Positions 50,088 to 59,188 are shown, counted from the stretch's first letter. The stretch is DNA of 64,000 nt from Streptomyces cellostaticus (GCF_001513965.1 NZ_KQ948024.1:143508-207507), one strand, 5' to 3'. A program made the numbers and translations. The notes: generated by a model not told the origin, from the letters alone.

Positions 50088-50159
50088 GGCCGTGTGCCCG
50101 AGTGGTTTAGGGGCTCGCCTGCAAAGCGAGTTACGTGGGTTCGATTCCCGCCACGGCCT
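50088..50159 (+). tRNA. tRNA-Cys (anticodon GCA)
   Basis: Acceptor GGCCGTG (50088-50094) pairs with CACGGCC (50152-50158), with discriminator U at 50159, the rule for tRNA-Cys. The anticodon stem CTCGC/GCGAG encloses CTGCAAA (anticodon GCA). T arm GTGGGTTCGATTCCCGC. No CCA encoded. Convergent with the SUKH gene. Confidence 0.97.
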
Positions 50160-50214
50160 CTACCTGCCTGACCAGGCAGAACGAAAGGGCCGGCTTGGCT
50201 GGTGAGGGGCTGCT

Positions 50215-51375
50215 TCAGAGCACCCCGCCCGCTTCGTCCTGGAACAGTTCCGTCCAGTAGTGCCAGTGGATGTCGGGGTGCAGGCCCGTGGGGTCTATGG
50301 ACGTCAGGGTCTGGATCATGGCCGCGGCCAGTTGGTCGTAGGCGTCCGTCGTCAATTCGTGGCCCAGGTGTTCGTCGATGGTGCGCTCGTGGTGCAGGAG
50401 CCAGAGTGTGAAGGCGAGCGTGGAGACGTCCGTGTTGAGCGGGTAGAGCGTTGCCTCGGGCTCGCTGAAGGTGAGGACCGCGCCCGTTCTGCCGTCGACC
50501 ACCAGGCTGTTGTCCTCGACCAGGTAGCCGAGGCGGATCAGGTGGTCGGAGTGGGCGGGGAGGTCGTCCAGGGGGTAGTCGTCGGCGCGCTCGCCGGTGA
50601 AGTACTCGGTGAGGGTGGGCAGCGGGACGTCGGTGTCGGCGTGGAAGAGGACCGCCTCCTCCGGCAGGCCCGTCTCGCGCAGGAAGCGGCGGGTCGGCTC
50701 GTGGGTGAGCGTGGCCGGGAAGTCGACCTCCTCGAAGCGGGCCACCCGGCCGTGGCCGAACTCCTGGTCCAGGAGGCGGGCGGGGACGTCCAGGGTGAGG
50801 CCGAAGGCCGTGCCGGGGCCGGCGATGAGGGAGAGCGGACGGATCAGGGCCGCCGCCTTCCAGTAGGGCGGGACCTCGCCGTCCGTGCCCTCCTCGAAGA
50901 GCGTGAGGAGGCGGCGGGAGGCCTCGGTCACCGTCTTGGAGCCGTACTGGCCCGGCAGCGAGGAGAAACGGCCGCGCAGGCCTGCCAGTTCCTCCGTGAC
51001 CGCGGCGAAGCGCAGGAGGGTGTCCAGGGAGGGGGCGAAGGGGCGGGGGTCGGACGGGTCGAAGAGGTAGGCCGTCGTGATCTCGCCCGTGTCGCCGTCG
51101 AGCAGGATCGACTCGCGCTCCATGCCCGCGGGGCTGAGGAGTTCGCCTATCACCAGGCGGCTGCGCAGCTCCTCCGCCAGGCGGAAGGGGCCGTCCGTGG
51201 CGTCGCCGAGGGTGCGCAGTCCGTGCGTGCGCAACGGGGAGAACGTCAACAGGTGGGTGTCCGTGGGCAGTCCGGGGGCCGTGAGCAGGCCGCGGGTCGG
51301 CGCGTGCGTGACGTAGCGGTCCAGCTCCGCCTCGGTCAGCGTGATCGCCGGAACTCCGGTGTCGGTCGTGCTCAT
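50215..51375 (-). CDS. Two-domain SUKH-4 family immunity-type protein
   Basis: A 386-residue soluble protein formed by two SUKH-like domains. Domain 1 (~10-190) and domain 2 (~205-380) share corresponding segments: THAPTRGLL vs THEPTRRFL, ILLDGDTGEI vs LVVDGRTGAV, and a following helical pair (PSLDTLLRFAA / NTDVSTLAFTLWLL). SUKH-4 proteins commonly neutralise contact-dependent or secreted nucleic-acid-targeting toxins. No toxin gene is next to it in this window. Similar SUKH-4 proteins are numerous in Streptomyces. Confidence 0.8.
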   Translation of the reverse strand: MSTTDTGVPAITLTEAELDRYVTHAPTRGLLTAPGLPTDTHLLTFSPLRTHGLRTLGDATDGPFRLAEELRSRLVIGELLSPAGMERESILLDGDTGEITTAYLFDPSDPRPFAPSLDTLLRFAAVTEELAGLRGRFSSLPGQYGSKTVTEASRRLLTLFEEGTDGEVPPYWKAAALIRPLSLIAGPGTAFGLTLDVPARLLDQEFGHGRVARFEEVDFPATLTHEPTRRFLRETGLPEEAVLFHADTDVPLPTLTEYFTGERADDYPLDDLPAHSDHLIRLGYLVEDNSLVVDGRTGAVLTFSEPEATLYPLNTDVSTLAFTLWLLHHERTIDEHLGHELTTDAYDQLAAAMIQTLTSIDPTGLHPDIHWHYWTELFQDEAGGVL

Positions 51376-51691
51376 CGCTCCCCCGCGATCTTCCTCGGTG
51401 CGTCGGTCCCTGGGCAGGGCATGCCCGGCCGTCCTCCGGCTTGCCGTCGGAAGCGGCCGTCCCCCACTGCCCAGAACACTACGCCGCCCCACTGACAACG
51501 CCCGTGGAACAGGGACGTCAGGCGACCCGCGCCCGTTCCGTGCCGACGAGGTTCGCCTCCACCGTCTGGATCGGGCGGGTGCGGGTCAGGCCGACGCATC
51601 GGCTCCCGGGGTGTACTCCTGCCTGCCCGACACGATCATGCGGCGGAACTGGTCACCCTGCCCTCACCCCGGTGAGGACGACGCCCCCGCC
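51376..51691. other. Intergenic region between SUKH gene and XDH-like operon
   Basis: 316 bp without a recognisable gene. A small inverted repeat CCTCACC/GGTGAGG (51662-51677) lies 15 nt beyond the stop of the 41-aa gene and may terminate the XDH-like operon. The promoter of the SUKH gene should lie in the left part. Confidence 0.4.
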
Positions 51692-51817
51692 TCACGTGAA
51701 GTAGATGCCGCCCAGGACGACCGCCAGGGCCGCCACGACGAACAGCAGGGTCCACCCGAACAACTTGCCCATGCTGGGCGGGGGTTCGTAGCGCGGCTCT
51801 TCGGGGGGCGTGGTCAC
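51692..51817 (-). CDS. 41-residue membrane peptide at the end of the XDH-like operon
   Basis: Encoded from GTG 51817, overlapping the stop of the molybdenum subunit by four bases (GTGA). The product has a short Pro-rich cytoplasmic start (TTPPEEPRYEPPPSMGK) and one membrane helix (LFGWTLLFVVAALAVVLGG). Coupled translation suggests it functions with the XDH-like proteins or anchors them; no family recognised. Confidence 0.6.
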   Translation of the reverse strand: MTTPPEEPRYEPPPSMGKLFGWTLLFVVAALAVVLGGIYFT

Positions 51818-54123
51818 CGGTCCGTCACCACCGCGGCCTGCGGGCGGATCGGGAGGCGGTTGACCGGGCGGCCCGTCGCCGCGCGCACGGCCGAGGCGAT
51901 CGCCGCCGGGGACGTCACCACCGGGACCGCGCTGACCGACTTGGCGCCGAAGGGGGCGACCACGTCCCGTTCCTCGACCAGCTTCACAATCCGGATGTCC
52001 GGCGCGTCCAGGGCGGTGGGGAGCGCGTATCCCGTGAGGTCGGGGTGGCGGATCAGGCCGCGCGGTGTACGGAGGTTCTCCGTCAGCGCGATGCCCACGC
52101 CCTGGGTGACGCCCGCCTCGATGCGCGCGGCCAGTTGCACCGGGTTCAGCACCCGGCCCACGTCCTGGGCGACCGCCAGCTCCACCACCCGGACGGAGCC
52201 GAGTTCGATGTCCACGTCCACCACCGCGCGGATCGCGCAGAAGGCGAGGCCGACGAAGGCGTCGCCCTGGCCGGAGGCGTTCAACGGCTCGGTGGGGTGC
52301 GGGCGGCACTGGGCCGTGGCCCACAGCTCCTTGCCCTCCATCGCCTCCGTGACGGTCGTCGACAGCACACCGTCGTACGAGGTGATCTTGCCGTCGGTGA
52401 TCTGGAGCAGCTCCGTCGACATGCCGAACTTGTGTGCGAGGGGCTGGAGCAGCTGGGTGCGGACCATCTTCGCCGCGCGTTCCACCGCGCCGCCGGAGAC
52501 CCAGGTGTGGCGGCCGCGGCAGCCCCCGCCGGCCGGCGGCTGGTCGGTGTCGACCGGTGCCACGTGCACCTCGTCGATGCCGAGCGTGTCCTGGACGATC
52601 TGCCGGGCGAGGGTGGTGAACCCCTGCCCGGTCTCCACGGCCGCGCACAGCACGGTCGCCACGCCGTCGTGGACCTTCACGGTCGCCGTGGACACCTCGT
52701 CGGTGCCCTCCGCGCCGAGCATGTGCACCATGCCCAGGCCGTAGCCGACGCCCCGGCGCACCGCGCCCGGCTCGCCCGCGCCCTCGGGGCCGCCGGGCAG
52801 CAGCCACGCCTCCTCCGGGGTGTCCTTGGGCAGGGCCGGGAGGGGGAAGTCGCGGACCGCCTGGAGCAGTTCGGCCACCGGGGCCGGGCAGGTCACCGTC
52901 TGGCCGATCGGGAGGACATCGCCGGTCGCGAGCGCGTTGCGCAGGCGCAGTTCGGCCGGGTCCAGGCCGAGTTTCTTCGCGAGCTTGTCCATCTGCGCCT
53001 CGTAGGCGGCGCACACCTGCATGGCGCCCTCGCCGCGTACGTGGCCGGAGGGCGGGTTGTTGGTGCGTACGGCCCAGCCCTCGATGAAGGCGTTCGGGAC
53101 GACGTAGGGGCCGCACGCGAAGGAGACGGCGGCGGCCAGCGCCTCCGCGGAGGTGTCGGCGTACGCGCCCGCGTCCAGCAGGATCTGCGCCTCGACCTTC
53201 ACCAGCCTGCCCTCGGCGTCGGCGTGGTGGCGGTAGCGCAGGAGCGTGGGGTGGCGGTGGACGTGGCCGAGGAAGGACTCCTCGCGGGTGGCCGTGAGCT
53301 TCACCGGGCAGCCGGTCTTGAGCGCGAGCAGACCGAGCGGGAGCTGGAAACCCTGGTCCTCGCGGTCGGCGGTGGCGCCGGGCACCCCGGTGACGACGAT
53401 CTTCACCCGATCGGGGGACAGGCCGTAGCAGGCTGCGGCCGAGTTGCGGTCGGCGTGCGGGTCGGTCGAGGCCAGGTACAGCTCCACGCCGCCGTCGGGA
53501 CGCGGCACCGCGAGGCCCGCCTCGGCGCCGATGGGGGCCGGGTCCTGGCGCCCTATGCGGTACAGGCCCTCGACGACGATCTCGCCGGCCGCGTCCGGGT
53601 CGCCGTGGCGCAAGGGGATGTGCCGGATCAGGTTGCCGTCGGGGTGCAGGGATTCGGCCTCGAAGGCCTGCTCGGGGTCGGTCACGGGGTCGAGTACTTC
53701 GTACTCGACGATGACGGCGGCGGCGGCCATCCGCGCGGTGTCCGGGTGGTCGGCGGCGACGGCCGCGATGGGCTCGCCGTGGTGCCGTACGACCTCGGAG
53801 GCGAACACCGGGCGGTCGGGCGTGCCCCGGCCGTGGCGGGGGGTGCCGGGCACGTCCTCGTGGGTGACGACGACCCGTACGCCGGGCATCTCGCGCGCGT
53901 GGGTGGTGTCGATGGACACGATGCGCGCGTGCGCGTGCGGGGAGCGCAGCACGGCCGCCCAGAGCAGGCCCTCGGCCCACAGGTCGGCCGCGTACGGGAA
54001 GGTGCCCTCGGTCTTGGCGCGGGCGTCGGCGTGCGGCAGCGAGGCGCCGAGGCCGAGCGGCAACGCATCGACGGTGGGGGCCGCTTCCGCGGCGGTGGTC
54101 GCGGTGGCCGCTTCGTTGCTCAC
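51814..54123 (-). CDS. Xanthine dehydrogenase family molybdopterin-binding large subunit (atypical active-site motifs)
   Basis: A 769-residue protein matching the XDH/CoxL large-subunit fold (ALPLGLGASLPHADARAKTEG, AVLRSPHAHARI, GQGFTTLARQIVQDTLG). Two normally strong motifs are altered: the Moco-contact GGxFGGK region is GVPGATADREDQG, and the catalytic GAKGVGEP region reads GAKSVSAVPVV, so the usual general-base Glu is missing. RGEGAMQ retains the conserved Arg. It overlaps the Fe-S gene (ATGA) and 41-aa gene (GTGA). Activity on purines is therefore uncertain. Confidence 0.85.
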   Translation of the reverse strand: MSNEAATATTAAEAAPTVDALPLGLGASLPHADARAKTEGTFPYAADLWAEGLLWAAVLRSPHAHARIVSIDTTHAREMPGVRVVVTHEDVPGTPRHGRGTPDRPVFASEVVRHHGEPIAAVAADHPDTARMAAAAVIVEYEVLDPVTDPEQAFEAESLHPDGNLIRHIPLRHGDPDAAGEIVVEGLYRIGRQDPAPIGAEAGLAVPRPDGGVELYLASTDPHADRNSAAACYGLSPDRVKIVVTGVPGATADREDQGFQLPLGLLALKTGCPVKLTATREESFLGHVHRHPTLLRYRHHADAEGRLVKVEAQILLDAGAYADTSAEALAAAVSFACGPYVVPNAFIEGWAVRTNNPPSGHVRGEGAMQVCAAYEAQMDKLAKKLGLDPAELRLRNALATGDVLPIGQTVTCPAPVAELLQAVRDFPLPALPKDTPEEAWLLPGGPEGAGEPGAVRRGVGYGLGMVHMLGAEGTDEVSTATVKVHDGVATVLCAAVETGQGFTTLARQIVQDTLGIDEVHVAPVDTDQPPAGGGCRGRHTWVSGGAVERAAKMVRTQLLQPLAHKFGMSTELLQITDGKITSYDGVLSTTVTEAMEGKELWATAQCRPHPTEPLNASGQGDAFVGLAFCAIRAVVDVDIELGSVRVVELAVAQDVGRVLNPVQLAARIEAGVTQGVGIALTENLRTPRGLIRHPDLTGYALPTALDAPDIRIVKLVEERDVVAPFGAKSVSAVPVVTSPAAIASAVRAATGRPVNRLPIRPQAAVVTDR

Positions 54124-55901
54124 GCCTGGCCTCCGTCCTGGCCGTAGTGCTGGTCGTGCGGTCCCGGTGTACCGAAAGTGCCGGGGCTGTCGAAGACTCC
54201 CGGCACCTCGAACGCCGACGGGTTGACGCCGCCGGAGCCGGGGCCCGCCTGGTGCGGAATACGCGCCTCGTTCCCGTCCGTCTCAGCCTCTGCTGCGGTG
54301 TGCGCCTCGCGTTCGGCGACGACCTCCTGGACGGCATCCAGGACGCCCCGGTAGCCGGAGCAGCGGCACAGGTTGCCGCACAGGGCCTGCCGGGTCTCCA
54401 GCTCGGTCGGCGCCGGATTGCCCTCCAGCAGGTCGTGCACGGTCATCGCCATACCCGGGACGCAGAAACCGCACTGCACGGCGCCGCACCGGGCGAGCGC
54501 CCGCTGCACGTCGGAGGGCTGCCCGTCGGCGGCCAGGCCCTCGACGGTACGGACCTCGGCGCCGGCCGCGGTGACCGCCGGGACCAGACAGGAGGCCACC
54601 AGGCGCCCGTCCACCTGCACGTTGCAGGCGCCGCACTCGCCCTGCGAGCAGCCGTCCTTGGCCCCGGCGAGGCCGAGCCGCTCCCGCAGGACGTACAGCA
54701 GGGATTCGCCGATCCAGGCGTCGGTGACGGGGCGGTCGGTGCCGTTGACGCGCAGGACGTAGGAGGCGAGGGGGTGGTCGTCGTTCGGCGGGAGGGCGGC
54801 CGGGGCGGGGTCCTCGGAGGCGTCCTGCTCCGGGGCTGCCTGGGCCGCCGGGTCGTCCGGCGTGTGGTGGGTTTCGGACGCCTCCGGCGGGTCGGCGGGG
54901 CCGGGCGGGTCCGCCGAGGCCTCCGCGTCGTGCGCCGCTGCGGTGCCTCTCGGGCCTGCCGTGCCGGGCGCCGTTGCCGTGTCGGCCGGGCCGGGCGTGT
55001 CCGGCGTGACAGCCGTTCCCGCGGCCTTTGGGGCAGCTTCGGGCTCGTCGGCCCCGTCGTGGGCCGCAGGGCCGTCGGCGGGGCCCTCAGGGGCCTGCGC
55101 GGGGCTGTGGCCGCCGCTGGGGGCAGGCGCCGGGTGCTCGTCTCCGGCGGGCGCGGGAGCGGGGCCGGTCTCGGGCGCGGGCCCGGGTGCGTGCTCGGCC
55201 GGGCTCTCGGTGTACGCCGCCCGGGGCGCGAACCCCTCGGAAGCGGGCGCCGCGGAGGGGTCGGCCGGATGCATGTCGGGGCCGGGGTGCGCCGGTGCGT
55301 GGCCCGGCAGGCTCGCCTCGGCGGGCTCGCCCTGCCGGGGCGCCGCCTCCGGCTGTCCCCACGGCTGGCCCGCGGACTCCGTCGCCCAGGGCGCGGGCGC
55401 GCCGCCGGGGAGGGTGGCCGGCGGGGTGCCGCCCCACTGCTCGACCAGCGAGGACGTGGTGAACTCGCCCGATTCGTCCGGAAGGTCACCTCCGGCGACC
55501 GGGATGGACCACTGCCCGGTGACGTCGTGTCCGGGCGCGGGCGGGCCCGCGGGCTCCTCGAAGGTCCACTGCTGGGTGGCGCCGGGGTGGTACGTGAACC
55601 GGTCGTCCGCCGCCTGCTCCTGGGGCACGGCGTTCGGGTCGGGCCACTGGTGGCCGTCGGCGGGCATCGCCCAGGTGCCGGTGGCGGCCGGGTCGTCCGT
55701 CCCCCCAGTCGCCGTTATCCGCGGCGGCACATAGCCGTGGCCGGGTGCGGCCAGGGGACTGTCACCGGACAGCAGGGCGTCGATGCCGCCCTCGGGGAGC
55801 TTGACGAAGGCGGTGGCGCCGTCGTCGTAGTCGCCCTGGGGCAGCGGGTTCCAGCGGCCGCCGCCCTGGGGCGTGCCCTCTCCGTGCTGGTCGTCGGTCA
55901 C
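54120..55901 (-). CDS. XDH-type 2Fe-2S subunit with a ~380-residue disordered N-terminal extension
   Basis: A 593-residue protein. Residues ~385-545 form a normal small Fe-S subunit: first cluster DGCSQGECGACNV with a further Cys, second CGFCVPGMAM and LCGNLCRCSGY. The first ~380 residues are disordered Pro/Ala/Asp/Glu/Gly sequence with short Trp/Tyr motifs (QWSIPVAGG, QWTFEEPAG); such extensions are absent from typical 150-200-residue subunits. A ~45-residue C-terminal tail follows. GTG 55901 overlaps the FAD gene by four bases. Confidence 0.88.
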   Translation of the reverse strand: MTDDQHGEGTPQGGGRWNPLPQGDYDDGATAFVKLPEGGIDALLSGDSPLAAPGHGYVPPRITATGGTDDPAATGTWAMPADGHQWPDPNAVPQEQAADDRFTYHPGATQQWTFEEPAGPPAPGHDVTGQWSIPVAGGDLPDESGEFTTSSLVEQWGGTPPATLPGGAPAPWATESAGQPWGQPEAAPRQGEPAEASLPGHAPAHPGPDMHPADPSAAPASEGFAPRAAYTESPAEHAPGPAPETGPAPAPAGDEHPAPAPSGGHSPAQAPEGPADGPAAHDGADEPEAAPKAAGTAVTPDTPGPADTATAPGTAGPRGTAAAHDAEASADPPGPADPPEASETHHTPDDPAAQAAPEQDASEDPAPAALPPNDDHPLASYVLRVNGTDRPVTDAWIGESLLYVLRERLGLAGAKDGCSQGECGACNVQVDGRLVASCLVPAVTAAGAEVRTVEGLAADGQPSDVQRALARCGAVQCGFCVPGMAMTVHDLLEGNPAPTELETRQALCGNLCRCSGYRGVLDAVQEVVAEREAHTAAEAETDGNEARIPHQAGPGSGGVNPSAFEVPGVFDSPGTFGTPGPHDQHYGQDGGQA

Positions 55902-56854
55902 GACAGCGCCCTCCCCAGTGCTCGTCGGGCCAGCGCGGCGACGGTGCGCCGCAGGTGCAGTACGGCGGGCGGAAGCGGGGCCACGGAACCGTCCGGCTCC
56001 GGGACCGGGTCGGGGATGCAGGCCGCGGCGACGTACTCCCCGAAGGCGTTCAGCGCCTCCGGGACGAGTGCGCGGTCGTTGTCCCAGTCGATGAGCCCGG
56101 CGACCCACTGCTCGGCCTCCAGGGGCCTGAGCGGCATCGGCGCTATGGCACCGACGGCACACCGCACCCCGCGCCGGGCCGGGTCGAGCACCAGGGCCAC
56201 GGAAGCCACCGCGCGGCCCGGGCCGGTGCGTCCGGTCGCCTTCAGGAAGACCTGCGGGGCGTGCAGCAGCGGCACGCGCACGTAGCCGATGAGTTCGCCG
56301 CCGCGCAGCATCTCCACGCCGGCCAGCAGGTGCGACACCGGGATCTCCCGGCCGGCTCCGCCCGGGCCCGCGATGATCAGCGTCGCTTCCAGGGCGGCCA
56401 GCACCGGCAGCGCGTCCCCGGTGGGGGCGGCGGTGGCGATGTTGCCGCCCAGGGTGCCCGCGTTGCGGATGTGCGGCGGGCCCGCGGCGCGCGCGGCGGC
56501 GGCGAGGGCCGGGATCAGGGCCGCGAAGTCGGGGCGGCCCATGCGTGCGTGTGTGAGGCCCGCGCCGAGCAGCGCGTGGCCGTCCTGGTACTGCCAGCCG
56601 CGGATCTCGCTGATCCGCCCGAGACCCACCAGGGCGGCGGGCCTGAGCTGACCGGAGTTGACGGCGGCCATCAGATCGGTGCCGCCCGCCACGGGGACCG
56701 CCGTGGGCATGGCGGTGAGGGCCGCCACGGCCTCGTCCAGCGTCGTGGGCAGCGTGACGGCCTGCGCCGCCTGCGGTGCGTGCGTGGTCAAACCGGCTGC
56801 CCCTTCCCGCTGCCCCACTGGTCCCACCTGTGTGGCCGTACGGTACGTGCTCAC
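55898..56854 (-). CDS. XDH-type FAD-binding medium subunit
   Basis: A ~318-residue flavoprotein with the CoxM/XdhB FAD motifs: PVAGGTDLMAAVNSGQ, VGLGRISEIRGW, and IRNAGTLGGNIATAAPTGDALP. It is the first gene of the operon FAD - Fe-S - Mo - 41-aa peptide, each overlapping the next by four bases. Start uncertain: GTG 56854 (VSTYRT) or TTG 56791 (LTTHAPQ), the latter with GGAAGGGG upstream. Confidence 0.88.
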   Translation of the reverse strand: MSTYRTATQVGPVGQREGAAGLTTHAPQAAQAVTLPTTLDEAVAALTAMPTAVPVAGGTDLMAAVNSGQLRPAALVGLGRISEIRGWQYQDGHALLGAGLTHARMGRPDFAALIPALAAAARAAGPPHIRNAGTLGGNIATAAPTGDALPVLAALEATLIIAGPGGAGREIPVSHLLAGVEMLRGGELIGYVRVPLLHAPQVFLKATGRTGPGRAVASVALVLDPARRGVRCAVGAIAPMPLRPLEAEQWVAGLIDWDNDRALVPEALNAFGEYVAAACIPDPVPEPDGSVAPLPPAVLHLRRTVAALARRALGRALS

Positions 56855-57027
56855 AGGGCGGACGTGGCAACTCTGGCACATCTTTGCAAGGGCCGAACGC
56901 GGGGGTCCGCTAGGGGGCATTCGCCCACCTCGTCGGGGAGATGGTCCGTTTTCGCACGTCATCACCGCTGCGCACGAATTGCCACTCTTCAGGGTTCCTG
57001 CTGTGGTTTTTCCACTATCTGTTCTAC

Positions 57028-57071
57028 GGGTCTCCTCCGGGTCTCCTCCGGGCCTCCTCCGGGTCTCTACC
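57028..57071. repeat. 11-bp tandem repeat (GGGTCTCCTCC)4
   Basis: Four units, the third with one and the fourth with two substitutions, next to the stop of the GH20 gene at 57067. A short minisatellite in the intergenic region. Confidence 0.8.
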
Positions 57072-58695
57072 GGTTCGGGGGCGGCCCCTCGAGCGGGCGG
57101 CCGAGCACACCGGGGCGCTGCTGCCAGGGCCGGGGCCCGGCGGGTGGCCGATAGGCGACGCCGAGGGCGTCAAGTCGCCGGTAGTGCACGGCCATCCGGC
57201 GCTCGAAGCCGGCGAAGTCCCGCTCCTGCGGGGCGGGCAGCCTGCTCCAGGCCACCTCGGCGAAGGCGGCGAGCCTGGGGAAGGTCTGATAATCCACGCG
57301 TGCGGTGTCCTCCATCACCTCGGTCCAGACGTTGGCCTGGGTGCCCAGCACGTGCCGGGCGTCCTCCTCGGCGAGTTGGGACGGAACGGGCTCGAACCGG
57401 TAGACGTCCTCCAGGGTGCGCACGAAGCCGATCGGCACGGGCTCGTCCTCGCCCGGGGCCTGCCGGTGGTCCAGGTAGACGTACTGCTCCGGGCACATGA
57501 CCACGTCGTGTCCGGCCTGCGCGGCGGCGACGCCGCCCGCGTAACCGCGCCAGGAGGACACCGCGGCGCCGGGCGCGAGCCCGCCCTCCAGGATCTCGTC
57601 CCAGCCGATGAGGCGGCGCCCGCGCGCGGCGAGCCACTGGTCGAAGTGCCCGATGAACCAAGACTGCAGCTCGTCCTCGTCGGCAAGGCCCAGTTCCGTG
57701 ATGCGGGCCTTGGCAGCCACGGACCGGCTCCACTGCTCCTTGCGGCATTCGTCGCCGCCGACATGGACGAACTCCGAGGGGAACAGCTCCAGGACTTCCT
57801 CGAACACCTCCTCATAGAAGCGCAGGGTGGTGTCAGTGGGGGCGAGTACGTTCGAAGAGATCCCCCAGGTGTCCTGGACAGTGAGGGCGGTGGTGTCGAT
57901 GACATCGGTGTTGCCGAGTTCCGGATACGCGGCGATGGCGGCCTGCGAGTGGCCCGGTACGTCGATTTCCGGGACGACGGTGATATGCCGCTCGGCGGCG
58001 TAGGCGACGATCTCCCGGATGTCGTCCTGGGTGTAGTAACCCCCGTGCGGCTTCTCCTCCCACAGCGGCGAGGCCCGGTGACCGAATTTCGTCCGGGCGC
58101 GCCAGGAGGCGACCTCGGTCAGCTTCGGGTGGCGCCGGATCTCGATCCGCCAGCCCTGGTCGTCCGTCAGATGGAAGTGGAAGACGTTGAGTTTGTGCGC
58201 GGCCATCAGGTCCAGGTAGCGCAGGACGCCTTCCTTGGGCATGAAGTGCCGGGCGACGTCGAGCATGAGGCCGCGCCAGCGGAATCGGGGCGAGTCCTGG
58301 ATGTGCACCAGCGGCAGCCGCCACTGCCGCCCGGGCAGCGGTGCGCGTCGGAAGGCGTCCGGGCCGAGCAGTTGCCGTAGCGTCTGGGCGCCCCAGAACA
58401 GGCCGGCCGGGCCGCCGCCCACCAGCTGCACCCCGGTGGGCATGACGGCGAGCCGGTAGCCCTCCTCGCCGAGATCCTTGGCGACCAGGGGGTGGACGGA
58501 CAGGCGGATGACGTCGTCTCCTGCAGCGTCCTTCGGCGCCAGGGGCAGGCCGGTTGCCGCGCCCAGCGCACCCCGCAGCCAGCGCTCCGCCCGCCCGGCG
58601 CCCTCCCCCGCGGCCAGCCCGGTGTCCGGGCCCAGCTCGAACACCCCGTCCCCGTAGGCCGTCACAAGACCGGGCTCAGGAATCACATCGACCAT
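57067..58695 (-). CDS. GH20 beta-N-acetylhexosaminidase
   Basis: A 542-residue enzyme. The N-terminal GH20b-type domain precedes the catalytic barrel (GLMLDVARHFMPKEGVLRYLDLMA, HLTDDQGWRIEI) with the catalytic pair Asp-Glu in VHVGGDECRKEQW. No signal peptide is seen at MVDVIPEPG, so it is probably cytoplasmic, releasing GlcNAc from imported chitobiose or muropeptides. It links functionally with the GlcNAc PTS in this window, though no dre site was seen upstream. Confidence 0.93.
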   Translation of the reverse strand: MVDVIPEPGLVTAYGDGVFELGPDTGLAAGEGAGRAERWLRGALGAATGLPLAPKDAAGDDVIRLSVHPLVAKDLGEEGYRLAVMPTGVQLVGGGPAGLFWGAQTLRQLLGPDAFRRAPLPGRQWRLPLVHIQDSPRFRWRGLMLDVARHFMPKEGVLRYLDLMAAHKLNVFHFHLTDDQGWRIEIRRHPKLTEVASWRARTKFGHRASPLWEEKPHGGYYTQDDIREIVAYAAERHITVVPEIDVPGHSQAAIAAYPELGNTDVIDTTALTVQDTWGISSNVLAPTDTTLRFYEEVFEEVLELFPSEFVHVGGDECRKEQWSRSVAAKARITELGLADEDELQSWFIGHFDQWLAARGRRLIGWDEILEGGLAPGAAVSSWRGYAGGVAAAQAGHDVVMCPEQYVYLDHRQAPGEDEPVPIGFVRTLEDVYRFEPVPSQLAEEDARHVLGTQANVWTEVMEDTARVDYQTFPRLAAFAEVAWSRLPAPQERDFAGFERRMAVHYRRLDALGVAYRPPAGPRPWQQRPGVLGRPLEGPPPNR

Positions 58696-58987
58696 GCCGG
58701 TCCTTTACCGCTCGTCCGGCTTGCAGAACACCGGCAGGGACATCGGAACAGGAAGTCCTGAAGGGGAAACGGAATCGCATGAAGGCGGTCGCGGCGAGAA
58801 TCGCGATCACCGCGGAGACGGCCACGACGATGCCCGCGACCATCGGACTGCCGGTGAAGTAACGGCCGAATTCCGCTGCGGTGGCCGACTGGGCCATGGA
58901 CTTCGTTTGTTTCAGGCCGAGTTCGCGCAAGACGTCGGCGCGGTGGTGCAGGGGAAGCGGCGCGGCGAGTGGGGCGGACGGCCTCAT
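58676..58987 (-). CDS. Small single-pass membrane protein upstream of the GH20 gene
   Basis: A 103-residue protein with one membrane helix (MVAGIVVAVSAVIAILAATAF) between basic and polar segments. GGAGGAA precedes ATG 58987. It overlaps the hexosaminidase gene by 20 nt, so the two are coupled. No family recognised. Confidence 0.65.
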   Translation of the reverse strand: MRPSAPLAAPLPLHHRADVLRELGLKQTKSMAQSATAAEFGRYFTGSPMVAGIVVAVSAVIAILAATAFMRFRFPFRTSCSDVPAGVLQAGRAVKDRHGRCDS

Positions 58988-59125
58988 GGAGCGTTCCTCC
59001 GGAGAGTCAGCGCGTTGCAAGGTATGCAATCACCGTTTCGCGCTGCACGACACCACGAAGGCTAGGGACAACATGAACACGCCGACAAGAGGTCTGAACC
59101 ACTCTGCGGCCAGAAAGCACAAAGA

Positions 59126-59157
59126 CCCCCGGGGTGCGCCTCGACGCGCCCCGGGGG
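59126..59157 (-). terminator. Hairpin terminator after the DUF3039 gene
   Basis: CCCCCGGGG (59126-59134) with CCCCGGGGG (59149-59157), extended inward by GCG/CGC. It is 31 nt beyond the stop at 59189. Confidence 0.75.
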
Positions 59158-59188
59158 CCCTGCGGTGTTCAGCCGGGCGGGGAGACCC

